Program-made: the position numbers and the translations under genes | Assembly: GCA_964548175.1 (NCBI GenBank) | Contig: CAZJQS010000006.1 | Location: forward strand, 62,001 to 126,000 | Origin: JANQPA01 sp964548175 | GTDB lineage: Bacteria > Bacteroidota > Bacteroidia > Chitinophagales > Saprospiraceae | Reading direction: 5' to 3' | Length of the DNA: 64,000 nucleotides | Notes under the pieces: generated by a model | Databases searched by the model: none | What the model was told of the DNA's origin: nothing | The model's input: the letters and a program-made list of their open reading frames with translations, nothing else | In this document: in pieces, positions 8,943 through 16,882 of the stretch | Layout of the letters: the number at the start of each line of letters is the position of its first letter | How positions within the stretch are numbered: position 1 is the stretch's first letter

Positions 8943-10415
8943 ATGAATAAGATATTTCAAAAAATCATCATCATTGCTTTAGCGGTATTTTCTTTTGCCG
9001 CCTGCGATAGTTTCGATGTGAGCAACGAGAACCCTGATGTTGCGCTGTCCATCGAAAACAATCCGGAACTACTGCTGACTAATATTGAAAGAAATGCCGT
9101 TAACAGAATGGTCGGCTCTTCCTGGAGCGAAGGGAATCTGATGGCGCAGTATGGCGCTCGCATCGTATTTACTTCTTTTGACCTGTTCGACTGGGGCGAT
9201 CAGGCCGGCGCCTGGAACGGCCTTTACCTGTCTATCCGTGACGCCAGAGAACTGGAAGCCATTGCTATAGAAAAGGAAAATCCAAGTTATGAAGCCGTTT
9301 CTTTGATCCTTCAGTCCTGGATGTTCCAGATATTGACCGACATGTGGGGAGACATTCCTTATACAGAGGCTGCGCAGGCAGCTGCTGAAGAGCCGATTTA
9401 CGCTCCTGCCTATGATGCTCAGGAGGACATTTACAATGGTCTGCTGGCTGAGCTGAAAAAGGCCAACGACTTGCTGGCAATGTCTAATTTGCCTAACATC
9501 AAGGGGGATATCATACTGAACGGTGATCTGGCCAGATGGAGAAAATTTGCTAACTCACTGCGTCTTCGCGTGGCGCTTCGTTTGAGCGAAAGCAACCCGT
9601 CCGTAGCTCAGGCTGCTATTGCTGAGATCTACGGAAATCCTTCTCAGTACCCGATCATGACATCTAACGAGGACAATGTCGGATTAACTTACCTGACTTC
9701 TTTTCCTAATGCTCATCCTATTTCTGAGGAGAACAGATACCGCGTGGGTTCTTATAACGAGTACCGCATCAGCGAAACAGTTGAAAACCTGCTTCGTTCT
9801 TACAATGACCCACGCCTGGAGTTCTGGGCTGACCCTACTGCAAATTCCGTTACTCAGGGTAACCCCGTCATCGCAGGTATGCAGAACGGGATTGTAGATG
9901 GTCCGGCTTATGAATATAAGGGGGGAGACGCCTTTTTGTCGAAATTCAGCATCGACTTCTTTCACTTTTCTCCTAATGCCAACGAAGGTCGTCTGATGAT
10001 TTACTCCGAAGTGGCTTTCATCCTTGCCGAAGCGGCTCAGAGGGGGTGGATCAGCGCCAATGCTCAGGAGGAATATGAAAAAGGCATCCAGGCTAATTTC
10101 GAATACTGGGGCATTGACATGCCGGCCGATTATCTGACTCGTGCAAATGTCGCTTATGACGGCCAGCAGGAAACCATCAGCAATCAAAAATACCTGGCCT
10201 TGTTCTATACCGACTTCCAGGGTTTCATCGAATTCAAGCGCACCGGTTTTCCAAGCACCATCACACCTGGTCCGGACGCCTTTTATTCGACTTACCCAAG
10301 TCGTTTTGAATATCCTTCCAAGGAAGGAGCGCTGAACGCCGAGAGCCGTAATGTTGCGATCAACCGCCAGGGGCCGGATGAAATCACCACCCCTGTTTGG
10401 TGGGAAAATAAATAA
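8943..10415 (+). CDS. SusD/RagB-family outer membrane nutrient-binding lipoprotein
   Basis: The 490-residue lipoprotein has a signal peptide with lipobox FAAC (Cys21) and the following DSFDVSNENPD seen in SusD-like proteins of the SusD-like_2 type. The helical TPR-like body includes LQSWMFQILTDMWGDIPYTEA, a segment strongly typical of the family. It covers the SusC barrel from outside as a hinged lid and captures the nutrient. It is co-transcribed with susC and the pair ends at a large nested palindrome shared with the convergent gene at 10624. Confidence 0.94.
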   Translation: MNKIFQKIIIIALAVFSFAACDSFDVSNENPDVALSIENNPELLLTNIERNAVNRMVGSSWSEGNLMAQYGARIVFTSFDLFDWGDQAGAWNGLYLSIRDARELEAIAIEKENPSYEAVSLILQSWMFQILTDMWGDIPYTEAAQAAAEEPIYAPAYDAQEDIYNGLLAELKKANDLLAMSNLPNIKGDIILNGDLARWRKFANSLRLRVALRLSESNPSVAQAAIAEIYGNPSQYPIMTSNEDNVGLTYLTSFPNAHPISEENRYRVGSYNEYRISETVENLLRSYNDPRLEFWADPTANSVTQGNPVIAGMQNGIVDGPAYEYKGGDAFLSKFSIDFFHFSPNANEGRLMIYSEVAFILAEAAQRGWISANAQEEYEKGIQANFEYWGIDMPADYLTRANVAYDGQQETISNQKYLALFYTDFQGFIEFKRTGFPSTITPGPDAFYSTYPSRFEYPSKEGALNAESRNVAINRQGPDEITTPVWWENK

Positions 10416-10425
10416 CCTGGCTTTT

Positions 10426-10623
10426 TGGATTGTTTAAAAAGCCAGCTACTCTTCCCGCCTGACAGCCGATAGGTTTGCTCGACTTAAATGATGCTATTTT
10501 TTGAGTGTTTTGCCGGAGAAAATCACAGATTTTCTTGGGCAAAACACTTAAAAAAGAATTTCATTAGCTGCGCAAACCTGCCGGCCGTCAGCGGGAAGAG
10601 TACAAAGACTTTTTACACAACCC
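10426..10623. repeat. about 190-bp nested palindromic element, convergent intergenic
   Basis: The whole gap between susD and the convergent gene at 10624 folds as one imperfect hairpin. The left arm (from about 10432) matches the reverse complement of the right arm (to 10619) over about 60 nt. The core (10503-10551) is a second hairpin with GAAAATCACAGATTTTC. The right flank reads ATTAGCTGCGCAAACCTG and the right end ACTTTTTACACAACCCC. The left end also contains a small GGCTTTTT/AAAAAGCC hairpin at 10419-10443. It is a full-length copy of the family described in the findings. Confidence 0.85.
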
Positions 10624-12597
10624 CTACCTCACCAAAGTGACCTCTCCTTTCAGTACCTCCGTTTCTCCATTCCTGTTGACTACCTTAGCCAGCCAGACAT
10701 AAACACCGGAAGGCGCATCGCGGCGGCCGAATTGCCCGTCCCAGCTGTAAGACGGATCATTCGTCACCCCCTCCCTTAGTTCAAAGACCTTCCCTCCCCA
10801 GCGATTGAAAATTTGAAAGGAGGCTATCGGGTAGTCCAGCCGCCCATAGAGCAGGAACCGGTCGTTGATCCCATCGCCGTCAGGACTGAAAGCCGTAGGC
10901 GTGTACAGCGAAAATTCTTTGACCTTGATGCGCAACAGATCGGTTGCCTTGCATCCCAGGTCGTTAGCCACCGTAATGCGATAGTCGGTGTCTTCTTGGG
11001 GACGTATGGTAGTGACCTCACAGGTTTTACAGCTCATAAAGTCGGGGCTGGAAGCTTCCCAAAAGTAAAAATTGACCGGGGCATCGGAACTTACCCTGGG
11101 AAACAGCTCGACTTGCTCCCCTCTTTCAATGGTTCGTTCTTTTCCCAGCTCGACCGATAATTTTTCCTGCCGGACAAAGACCCGGCCTTCCGCTGTATTG
11201 CAGCCGGTCGATACCGTAACGGAATAATAACCCGGCCGGTTGACAGTAATCGTTGAAGTGCTTTCGCCCGTACTCCAGGAATAGGTCTCCGCCTCAGGAA
11301 TACCGGGGTCCAACTCCACCGTGTCACCAGGGCAGAGAATGACCTGATCCTGCGCAAAATCAACCTCCAATTGATTTATTCGGAAAATAGTCGGATCGTC
11401 AGCTTTATCCGTTTCGGGATCGTCGGAGCCTATTCGTTCTTTTTCCGTTAAGGAATGTAACAGGATACCGTCCAAATAGGCCCGGTTTCGAACAATTTGC
11501 CGCACGACATTTTTTTCAATATCCAGTTTAAGGGAAAATTGATGAATGCCTACCGGCAGATCAATGTTCTCAATACGTAAAATATTGGGTTGAAGCCCCG
11601 GGACTACCGTACCTTTAAATGGCAATTCCGAGAGGTGAACGATGCGCGAACCTCTGGGAAAGGTGTCGGTAAAAACAACGTCCGACTGAACTTTGTCCGT
11701 TCGGTTCACCAATGTGAACTCGAATTGCAGAACAGTACAGGGAAATGCTCTTCGGTGAGACACCTTGTTCCACAACTCTACTTTGAACGGACAGGAACAG
11801 CCATCCTGATTTCTTTCAAAATCCAGCTTCTGGATTTGCCTTACAGAGCCGTCTTCCACGTTAAAATGGTATAAATTTCGATTCGAAAAAAACTCATCTT
11901 CCGATCCTATGCCGAATAACCTGCCGAAAGCATCAAAAAAGAGCGTGGGGACGTTTCCTTTCATTACATCAGTAACCGGAAAAGTAGTGTTATCGATCCG
12001 TAGGTTGTCAATATCGATGGTGATCAGCCTTCCTTCTGAATGCTCAAAGCCAAATAGTTTGTTCGAAGTCGGATGGAAAGCAATGTCCGCACAATAAACC
12101 TTTTCGGCACCGTTGGCTTTGACGAGCGGTAAAATGGAAGTGTTGTAACCGGGCGATTCGAGGTCCACCAGGGCGATCAGATTGTTGTCTTCTTCAGGGC
12201 TGAAACCCAAAAGCACCAAAAAACGTCCGTCCGGAGAAATATCACCGGAGACAAAAAGCAGGGAACCGGGCAGCGGAAGCTCCGCCAGTCGTTCCAGGCG
12301 GTAGTCGGCATCGATGCGGCAAAGTACATAAGGTTGCTCCAGCAAAATGCCGTAGATCAGATTGTCAGACGTCCTGTAAGCAATCCCGTTTATTTTGGCC
12401 GAATTAAAAAACTGCAAATCGATGAAAGCGGCTTCTTCTGTTTGCTGATCAATAAGGATCTCTTGAAAAGTAGAGCCCCCTTGTTCCTCCAGCACCCTGA
12501 ATATTCGTCCATTACAATCAAAAGGCTTTTGAGCTATCCCTGCAAAAAGGCAAAACAAACCCCATGCAGCCAACATACATTTGCGGCAGTAGTACAT
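10624..12597 (-). CDS. secreted surface protein with type B (CHU_C) T9SS sorting domain
   Basis: The 657-residue protein begins with a signal peptide ending near FAGIAQ. Residues 25-265 look like a beta-propeller-type domain with repeated NGIAYRTSDNLIYGI and ISPDGRFLVLLG blades, resembling the DUF6923 group. A DUF11-like segment follows (residues about 270-390), then PKD/Ig-like segments with YSWSTGESTSTITV. The C-terminus (565-657) is a gliding-motility-type domain: PTAFSPDGDGINDRF, FQIFNRWGGKVFE and PSGVYVWLAKV. Such domains direct export and attachment by the type IX secretion system. The biological role is unknown. Its stop codon touches the nested palindrome shared with susD. Confidence 0.85.
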   Translation of the reverse strand: MYYCRKCMLAAWGLFCLFAGIAQKPFDCNGRIFRVLEEQGGSTFQEILIDQQTEEAAFIDLQFFNSAKINGIAYRTSDNLIYGILLEQPYVLCRIDADYRLERLAELPLPGSLLFVSGDISPDGRFLVLLGFSPEEDNNLIALVDLESPGYNTSILPLVKANGAEKVYCADIAFHPTSNKLFGFEHSEGRLITIDIDNLRIDNTTFPVTDVMKGNVPTLFFDAFGRLFGIGSEDEFFSNRNLYHFNVEDGSVRQIQKLDFERNQDGCSCPFKVELWNKVSHRRAFPCTVLQFEFTLVNRTDKVQSDVVFTDTFPRGSRIVHLSELPFKGTVVPGLQPNILRIENIDLPVGIHQFSLKLDIEKNVVRQIVRNRAYLDGILLHSLTEKERIGSDDPETDKADDPTIFRINQLEVDFAQDQVILCPGDTVELDPGIPEAETYSWSTGESTSTITVNRPGYYSVTVSTGCNTAEGRVFVRQEKLSVELGKERTIERGEQVELFPRVSSDAPVNFYFWEASSPDFMSCKTCEVTTIRPQEDTDYRITVANDLGCKATDLLRIKVKEFSLYTPTAFSPDGDGINDRFLLYGRLDYPIASFQIFNRWGGKVFELREGVTNDPSYSWDGQFGRRDAPSGVYVWLAKVVNRNGETEVLKGEVTLVR

Positions 12598-12666
12598 TTT
12601 TTTCCAGTCTTGAATATTTTTTGAATATGAAGAAAAAAAATATTGCTCAATCTTGAATAAGAGGGG

Positions 12667-12699
12667 TTTTCATGTTAATTTAATGTTAATTCATGAAAA
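12667..12699. promoter_or_regulatory. dyad TTTTCATG...CATGAAAA in a divergent gap
   Basis: TTTTCATG (12667-12674) and CATGAAAA (12692-12699) are exact inverted repeats and enclose two direct copies of TGTTAAT. The site lies about 70 bp upstream of the start of the surface protein gene and about 160 bp upstream of the phosphoesterase gene at 12858, where an operator would be expected. No regulator is known. Confidence 0.35.
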
Positions 12700-12727
12700 A
12701 ACCAACTCCAGCATTAGATTTAAAATG

Positions 12728-12815
12728 AGGTTGTGTAAAAAGCCCGGTTATTCAGCTGCTTAACAATTACTTGAACATTATTTAATCTGCCGGACCGGCG
12801 TTACTCTTGCACCAT
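12728..12815. repeat. probable degraded copy of the palindrome family
   Basis: GGTTGTGTAAAAAGCC at 12729 resembles the family's terminal arm, followed by CAGCTGCTTAA and ATCTGCCGGACCGGC and ending TACTCTTGCACC. Arms no longer pair well. It is in a divergent gap, unlike the intact copies. Confidence 0.4.
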
Positions 12816-12857
12816 TTACTATTTTTAGAACAATTAATGGTCTAAAATCACCGATCC

Positions 12858-14723
12858 ATGCAAGTAAAATTCCCTCCAATTGTCTTTTTGTTGACCTTAC
12901 TTTTTTCGGTCGCTGCTTCAGGTCAGTCTGAACCAGTCGGCTCCTGGTTTTTTCATCCGGATTACCGGCTTTCGGGGCGGGCGGCTAATTATCCAGGGCC
13001 CAGGATAGCAGGGCCTGAGTCCGCCTTCGGCTCATTCGGCACACTTGGTTACCCTTTTTTATTGAAGGGCGAAGAGCCTACACAGCGGATCGTTAATTTT
13101 TTTCCTGCGGATCAAATTCCAGGCGAGGCCTTTTCGGTGGAATGGTGGATGGTAAACCATGTCAACCAGCCGGTAGGAGCACTGGCAACGGTTAAGAGCA
13201 AAAATGTCGATCAGCCGCCGTTTTGGCTTTTAGGAGTTTATGAAAGGGATCTGGTGTTTAGTTTGGCTAAACAAGATAATCCTTTTCCTTCCATGCTGGA
13301 AGTGCCGCTCGACAGAGGTTGGAAGCGGTATTGGGGACATGTAGTGGCCACTTTTGACGGGCAAACGGCAAAATTGTATTTTAACGGAGCATTACAAGCT
13401 TCCATGAGCGTGGCCTCAGCAGCTCCAATGCCTGATAACGCAGAACTAGAAGTGGCGGCCTATATGAAAAATGAACCTTATATGGAAATCGGTAACCTGA
13501 TCCGCCAAATGCGCCTTTATGATCGCGCGATTACCGAGACAGACATCCAGGAAAATTATAAAATATACCGCGAACAAGTTGAGCAGGGGGTGCTTTTTCC
13601 AGGGCTATTTCACTTTTCAGCAGGCCCTTATCTGCATTATGTGACTCCTAACTCCATTAATATCACCTGGGAAACGGACCGCAGGGTGGCCAGAGCAATC
13701 GTCCAGTACGGAGAAGAATTGCCTTTTTCCGCCGAAAAAATAATCGAAAAAGTCGCTGATCCCGAAATTGAGGATTCCCTTTTTATCGAAACCATTACCT
13801 TGGACAACCTTCAACCGAATACGCCTTATTTTTATCAGGTGGTGCTAACGGATGACCGGGGAGAAACCATAGAAAGCGGAGTATTGACCTTCGCAACAGC
13901 TCCTTCTGATGATCCGCCTTTTTCTTTCGCTATTATTGGGGACACCGAGGCCCGCCCTCACGTCAATTTTCAAGTGTCTAAACTCATTTGGGATGAGCGG
14001 CCCAATTTTATCCTAAACCTCGGTGATCTAACCGATGGGGGCAAAGAACACCACAAATTCGAGTGGAACTATGAGTATTTTACCGGAATGACAGCCCTGA
14101 ACAGTCGCATCCCGGTATTTCCCGTAGCGGGGAACGGGGAAGGCGACTTGTTCTGGTACAAGCGATACCACAAATTACCTGACCCGGAAGGGTATTATTC
14201 GTTCAAATATGGCAATGCCGAGTTTTTTATGCTCGACAGCAACCAGAAAGACGCTTTTGCTCCGGGAGGCGAACAGTATGCCTGGCTGGAAGAACAACTG
14301 AAAAAGTCCACGGCGAAATGGAAGTTTGTCGCGCATCATCATGCGCCTTACTCTTCAGACGAAGACGATTACGGCAACAGCTGGGAGGGGAAATCCGCAT
14401 TCGGCGATTTGAAGGTCCGACAGATCGTGCCGCTGTATGAAAAGTATGGGGTGGATATTGTCTTTTTCGGCCATTTACATACCTATCAACGAACGTTGCC
14501 TATCCTGGAAAATGTGGTAGATAAGAAAAACGGCGTCATCTATTTACAAGGCGGCGGAGGCGGAGGCAACCTGGAGGATTTTGCCCCCACAAGGTCCTGG
14601 TTTTCGGCTAAAACTTACCGTGGTCATCACTATTTTACCGTGAGCATAGAAGGGGAGGAGTTGCACTTGAAAATGTATGATAGTGAAGGAGGGATGAAGG
14701 ATTTTATGTCTATCCAAAAATAG
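12858..14723 (+). CDS. secreted LamG-domain metallophosphoesterase
   Basis: The 621-residue product has a signal peptide ending near VAASGQ. Residues about 45-225 form a concanavalin/LamG-like jelly roll (VEWWMVNHVNQ, GHVVATFDGQTAKLYFNG). A fibronectin-III-like domain follows (NSINITWETD...NTPYFYQVVLTD). The calcineurin-like phosphoesterase covers about 355-590 with FAIIGDTEARPH, NLGDLTDGG, AGNGEGD, HHHAPYS and FGHLHTYQR, the arrangement of purple acid phosphatases. The usual GNHE is GNGE here, so one metal ligand appears replaced. It probably hydrolyses phosphate esters at the surface. The context gives no substrate. Confidence 0.85.
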   Translation: MQVKFPPIVFLLTLLFSVAASGQSEPVGSWFFHPDYRLSGRAANYPGPRIAGPESAFGSFGTLGYPFLLKGEEPTQRIVNFFPADQIPGEAFSVEWWMVNHVNQPVGALATVKSKNVDQPPFWLLGVYERDLVFSLAKQDNPFPSMLEVPLDRGWKRYWGHVVATFDGQTAKLYFNGALQASMSVASAAPMPDNAELEVAAYMKNEPYMEIGNLIRQMRLYDRAITETDIQENYKIYREQVEQGVLFPGLFHFSAGPYLHYVTPNSINITWETDRRVARAIVQYGEELPFSAEKIIEKVADPEIEDSLFIETITLDNLQPNTPYFYQVVLTDDRGETIESGVLTFATAPSDDPPFSFAIIGDTEARPHVNFQVSKLIWDERPNFILNLGDLTDGGKEHHKFEWNYEYFTGMTALNSRIPVFPVAGNGEGDLFWYKRYHKLPDPEGYYSFKYGNAEFFMLDSNQKDAFAPGGEQYAWLEEQLKKSTAKWKFVAHHHAPYSSDEDDYGNSWEGKSAFGDLKVRQIVPLYEKYGVDIVFFGHLHTYQRTLPILENVVDKKNGVIYLQGGGGGGNLEDFAPTRSWFSAKTYRGHHYFTVSIEGEELHLKMYDSEGGMKDFMSIQK

Positions 14724-14737
14724 CCATGTGATTTCAG

Positions 14738-14800
14738 TATTAGGTAGAAAGAAATACAAACTTAAAAGGTGTCTATTTGTCCATTTCAGGCAGAAATCTT
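14738..14800 (+). repeat. 63-bp dispersed intergenic repeat, copy 1
   Basis: This stretch matches 43940-44002 with 7 differences in 63 positions and no gaps by hand alignment; both begin TATTAGGTAGAAAGAAATAC. It lies just past the stop codon of the 12858 gene. A hairpin-forming tail (TAAGTTGC...) follows at both sites in altered form. It is not a coding repeat. Confidence 0.75.
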
Positions 14801-14876
14801 TCTACCATTTACCATCTACACCTAAGTTGCATCGGCAGCTTAGGTTACTTATTTGACCATTAAACTTTTGTAAAAA

Positions 14877-15680
14877 ATGATATCTCCTGTTAAAAAATAC
14901 ATGACCTGTCTGTTTCAACTGCTGCCTCTGCTGCTCTTCAGCCAGGCTGCGCCACTTCCGAATGCTCATGCCCATAACGACTATGAACACGAGCGTCCAT
15001 TGCTGGATGCCCTGGACCAGGGGTTTACCAGTATTGAGGTAGACGTTCATTTGATAGATGGGCAATTATTTGTTTATCATGACCATCCGGAATCGACGGC
15101 TCCGGAGCGGACTTTGGAAAACCTTTACCTTGCGCCCCTCTCTAAAAGGATCGAACAGCATAACGGTAGGGTTTATCCAGCTTACGAGGGGCAATTTTTT
15201 CTGATGATCGACTTTAAAACGGAGGCGCCGTCAACTTATACTGTATTAAAACCTCTGCTGAAGAAATATAAAAAATATCTGTCGTTCTCTAAAGGCGATC
15301 GGCTGACCCAAAAGGCTGTGACCATCTTTCTGTCGGGGAATCGCCCGGTGGAGATGGTTTTAGCGGAAAAAAAGCGCTGGGTAGGCATCGACGGCCGTCC
15401 CGCTGATTTAGGAAAAGGATATTCAGCAGCCTTCATGCCGGTAGTGAGTGATCATTACAGGAATCATTTGCAGTGGAGAGGTTATGAAGACATTACAGCC
15501 AAAGAATTGGCACACCTGCGCGAACTGGTCAGGCGCACCCATACAGAAGGTAAGAAACTGCGCCTTTGGGCCAGCCCGGAGAATGAGGAAGTATGGGAAG
15601 TTTTGCTTGAGGAAGGTGTGGATTTGATCAATACGGATCAATTGAAAGAACTGAGGTCGTTTTTAACTGAAGAGGATTAA
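14877..15680 (+). CDS. secreted glycerophosphodiester phosphodiesterase-like enzyme
   Basis: The 267-residue protein has a signal peptide (to about LLLFSQA). It then shows the TIM-barrel phosphodiesterase signature: NAHAHNDYEHERPLLDALDQ with the first catalytic His, FTSIEVDVHLIDGQLFVYHDHPE with acidic metal ligands and the second His, and FFLMIDFKTE. The C-terminus (KLRLWASPENEEVWEVLLEEGVDLINTDQLKELR) is typical of the GDPD/PI-PLC superfamily. It probably cleaves glycerophosphodiesters or related phospholipid head groups outside the cytoplasm. It follows the metallophosphoesterase gene on the same strand after 153 bp, so joint phosphate scavenging is plausible. Confidence 0.85.
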   Translation: MISPVKKYMTCLFQLLPLLLFSQAAPLPNAHAHNDYEHERPLLDALDQGFTSIEVDVHLIDGQLFVYHDHPESTAPERTLENLYLAPLSKRIEQHNGRVYPAYEGQFFLMIDFKTEAPSTYTVLKPLLKKYKKYLSFSKGDRLTQKAVTIFLSGNRPVEMVLAEKKRWVGIDGRPADLGKGYSAAFMPVVSDHYRNHLQWRGYEDITAKELAHLRELVRRTHTEGKKLRLWASPENEEVWEVLLEEGVDLINTDQLKELRSFLTEED

Positions 15681-15740
15681 GATCACAATTTGGCCGTATC
15701 CGCCTAATGATGCGGCTATTGATCATGAAAATGGTCATTC

Positions 15741-15778
15741 CAGGCCAACCCAGGCCTGCTACTATAAAAGTAGGTTGG
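15741..15778. repeat. composite hairpin in the 15681-16000 gap
   Basis: The 320-bp gap between the phosphodiesterase and the LpxH-like gene holds outer arms GCCAAC/GTTGGC, the internal palindrome CAGGCCTG, and an inner CTACT/AGTAG hairpin. A wider TTCCAGGC/GCCTGGAA pair encloses it. No gene is visible here; the right end of the gap is AT-rich and carries a promoter. Confidence 0.5.
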
Positions 15779-15944
15779 CATCTCCTGAAAACTACTTTGT
15801 TTGGCGGCGGAAGCCTGGAAATCGACTTTTATACAGCTTCTCTTGCTTTTTTCTTAATATTCTCTTAAAATTGACTGATTATTCAATTAAATTAAATATT
15901 AAATAATTTCAAATTCACGTTTAGTTTACAATAGAGATAGATAT

Positions 15945-15952
15945 TACATTTG
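15945..15952 (+). promoter_or_regulatory. -7 box for the LpxH-like gene
   Basis: TACATTTG matches TAnnTTTG perfectly, 49 nt ahead of the ATG at 16001. A weak TTTA at about -33 (15925) is the only candidate upstream element. Confidence 0.45.
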
Positions 15953-16000
15953 TTATAGTCTGACCATTACTCAATTATAAAACCACGGGCTAAAGATTTT

Positions 16001-16882
16001 ATGAAAAGGGAGTTAGATATTGTGATCCTATCGGATACACACCTGGGAACGTATGGATGCCACGCAAAGGAATTGTTGAATTACTTAAAGAGCATTGAGG
16101 TAAAAACACTTATCCTGAACGGCGATTTTATAGACATCTGGCAATTTCGAAAACGCTATTTTCCCAAAGAGCATATGCAGGTCATCCATCGCATCCTAAA
16201 GATGGCGGCTAACGGGACCAAGGTTTATTACATTACGGGTAATCACGATGACGCATTGCGCCGTTATACTGATTTTTCCTCCGGAAACATTCATCTCAGA
16301 GATAAATTGATCCTTCAATTGCGTGGAAAGTCCTACTGGATCTTTCACGGTGATATTTTTGACCTATTTATCAAATATTCTCCAACCATTTCCAAACTGG
16401 GGGGGAAGGGATATGACTATCTGATCCTGCTCAACCGGCTTATCAACAAGGTCCGGGTCTTTACTGGTCGTCCCAGGATGTCTTTTGCCAAAAAAGTCAA
16501 GAACAGCGTCAAAAGGGCGGTTAAGTTCATCAGTGATTTTGAAGACACCGCCATTCGCCTGGCCGCTGAGCAAGGCTATGATTATGTGATCTGCGGCCAC
16601 ATCCATCGGCCGCAAATGCGTACGGCAGAAATAGGAGATAAAAAAGTAACCTACCTGAACTCAGGTGACTGGGTGGAAAACCTAACCGCGCTGGAATATC
16701 AATGGGGACGCTGGTCCATTTATGAGTACGACGAAATGGACTACGATTATGTTAATCCGCGACTTTATGTCAAAGAAGTTTTGGAAGAAGAGGAGGATGG
16801 TATGGAAAACGGTATTCGCCCGGAAGATATATTCGAGCAGATCGTCCGGGCGAAAGGCAGCAGAAATGAGAACATCCTCTAG
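16001..16882 (+). CDS. LpxH-like UDP-2,3-diacylglucosamine pyrophosphatase/metallophosphoesterase
   Basis: The 293-residue cytoplasmic protein has the calcineurin-like motifs in order: VILSDTHLG (Asp12, His14), LILNGDFIDIWQ, ITGNHDD, WIFHGDIFD and ICGHIHRPQ. The insertion between them with IKYSPTISKLGGKGYD and the NSGDWVEN segment fits the LpxH/UDP-diacylglucosamine hydrolase branch, which removes UMP in lipid A synthesis. The annotation as a true LpxH is inference; many Bacteroidota have several paralogues. Its stop codon overlaps the convergent glycosidase gene: both stops are read from the same CTAG (16879-16882). Confidence 0.82.
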   Translation: MKRELDIVILSDTHLGTYGCHAKELLNYLKSIEVKTLILNGDFIDIWQFRKRYFPKEHMQVIHRILKMAANGTKVYYITGNHDDALRRYTDFSSGNIHLRDKLILQLRGKSYWIFHGDIFDLFIKYSPTISKLGGKGYDYLILLNRLINKVRVFTGRPRMSFAKKVKNSVKRAVKFISDFEDTAIRLAAEQGYDYVICGHIHRPQMRTAEIGDKKVTYLNSGDWVENLTALEYQWGRWSIYEYDEMDYDYVNPRLYVKEVLEEEEDGMENGIRPEDIFEQIVRAKGSRNENIL

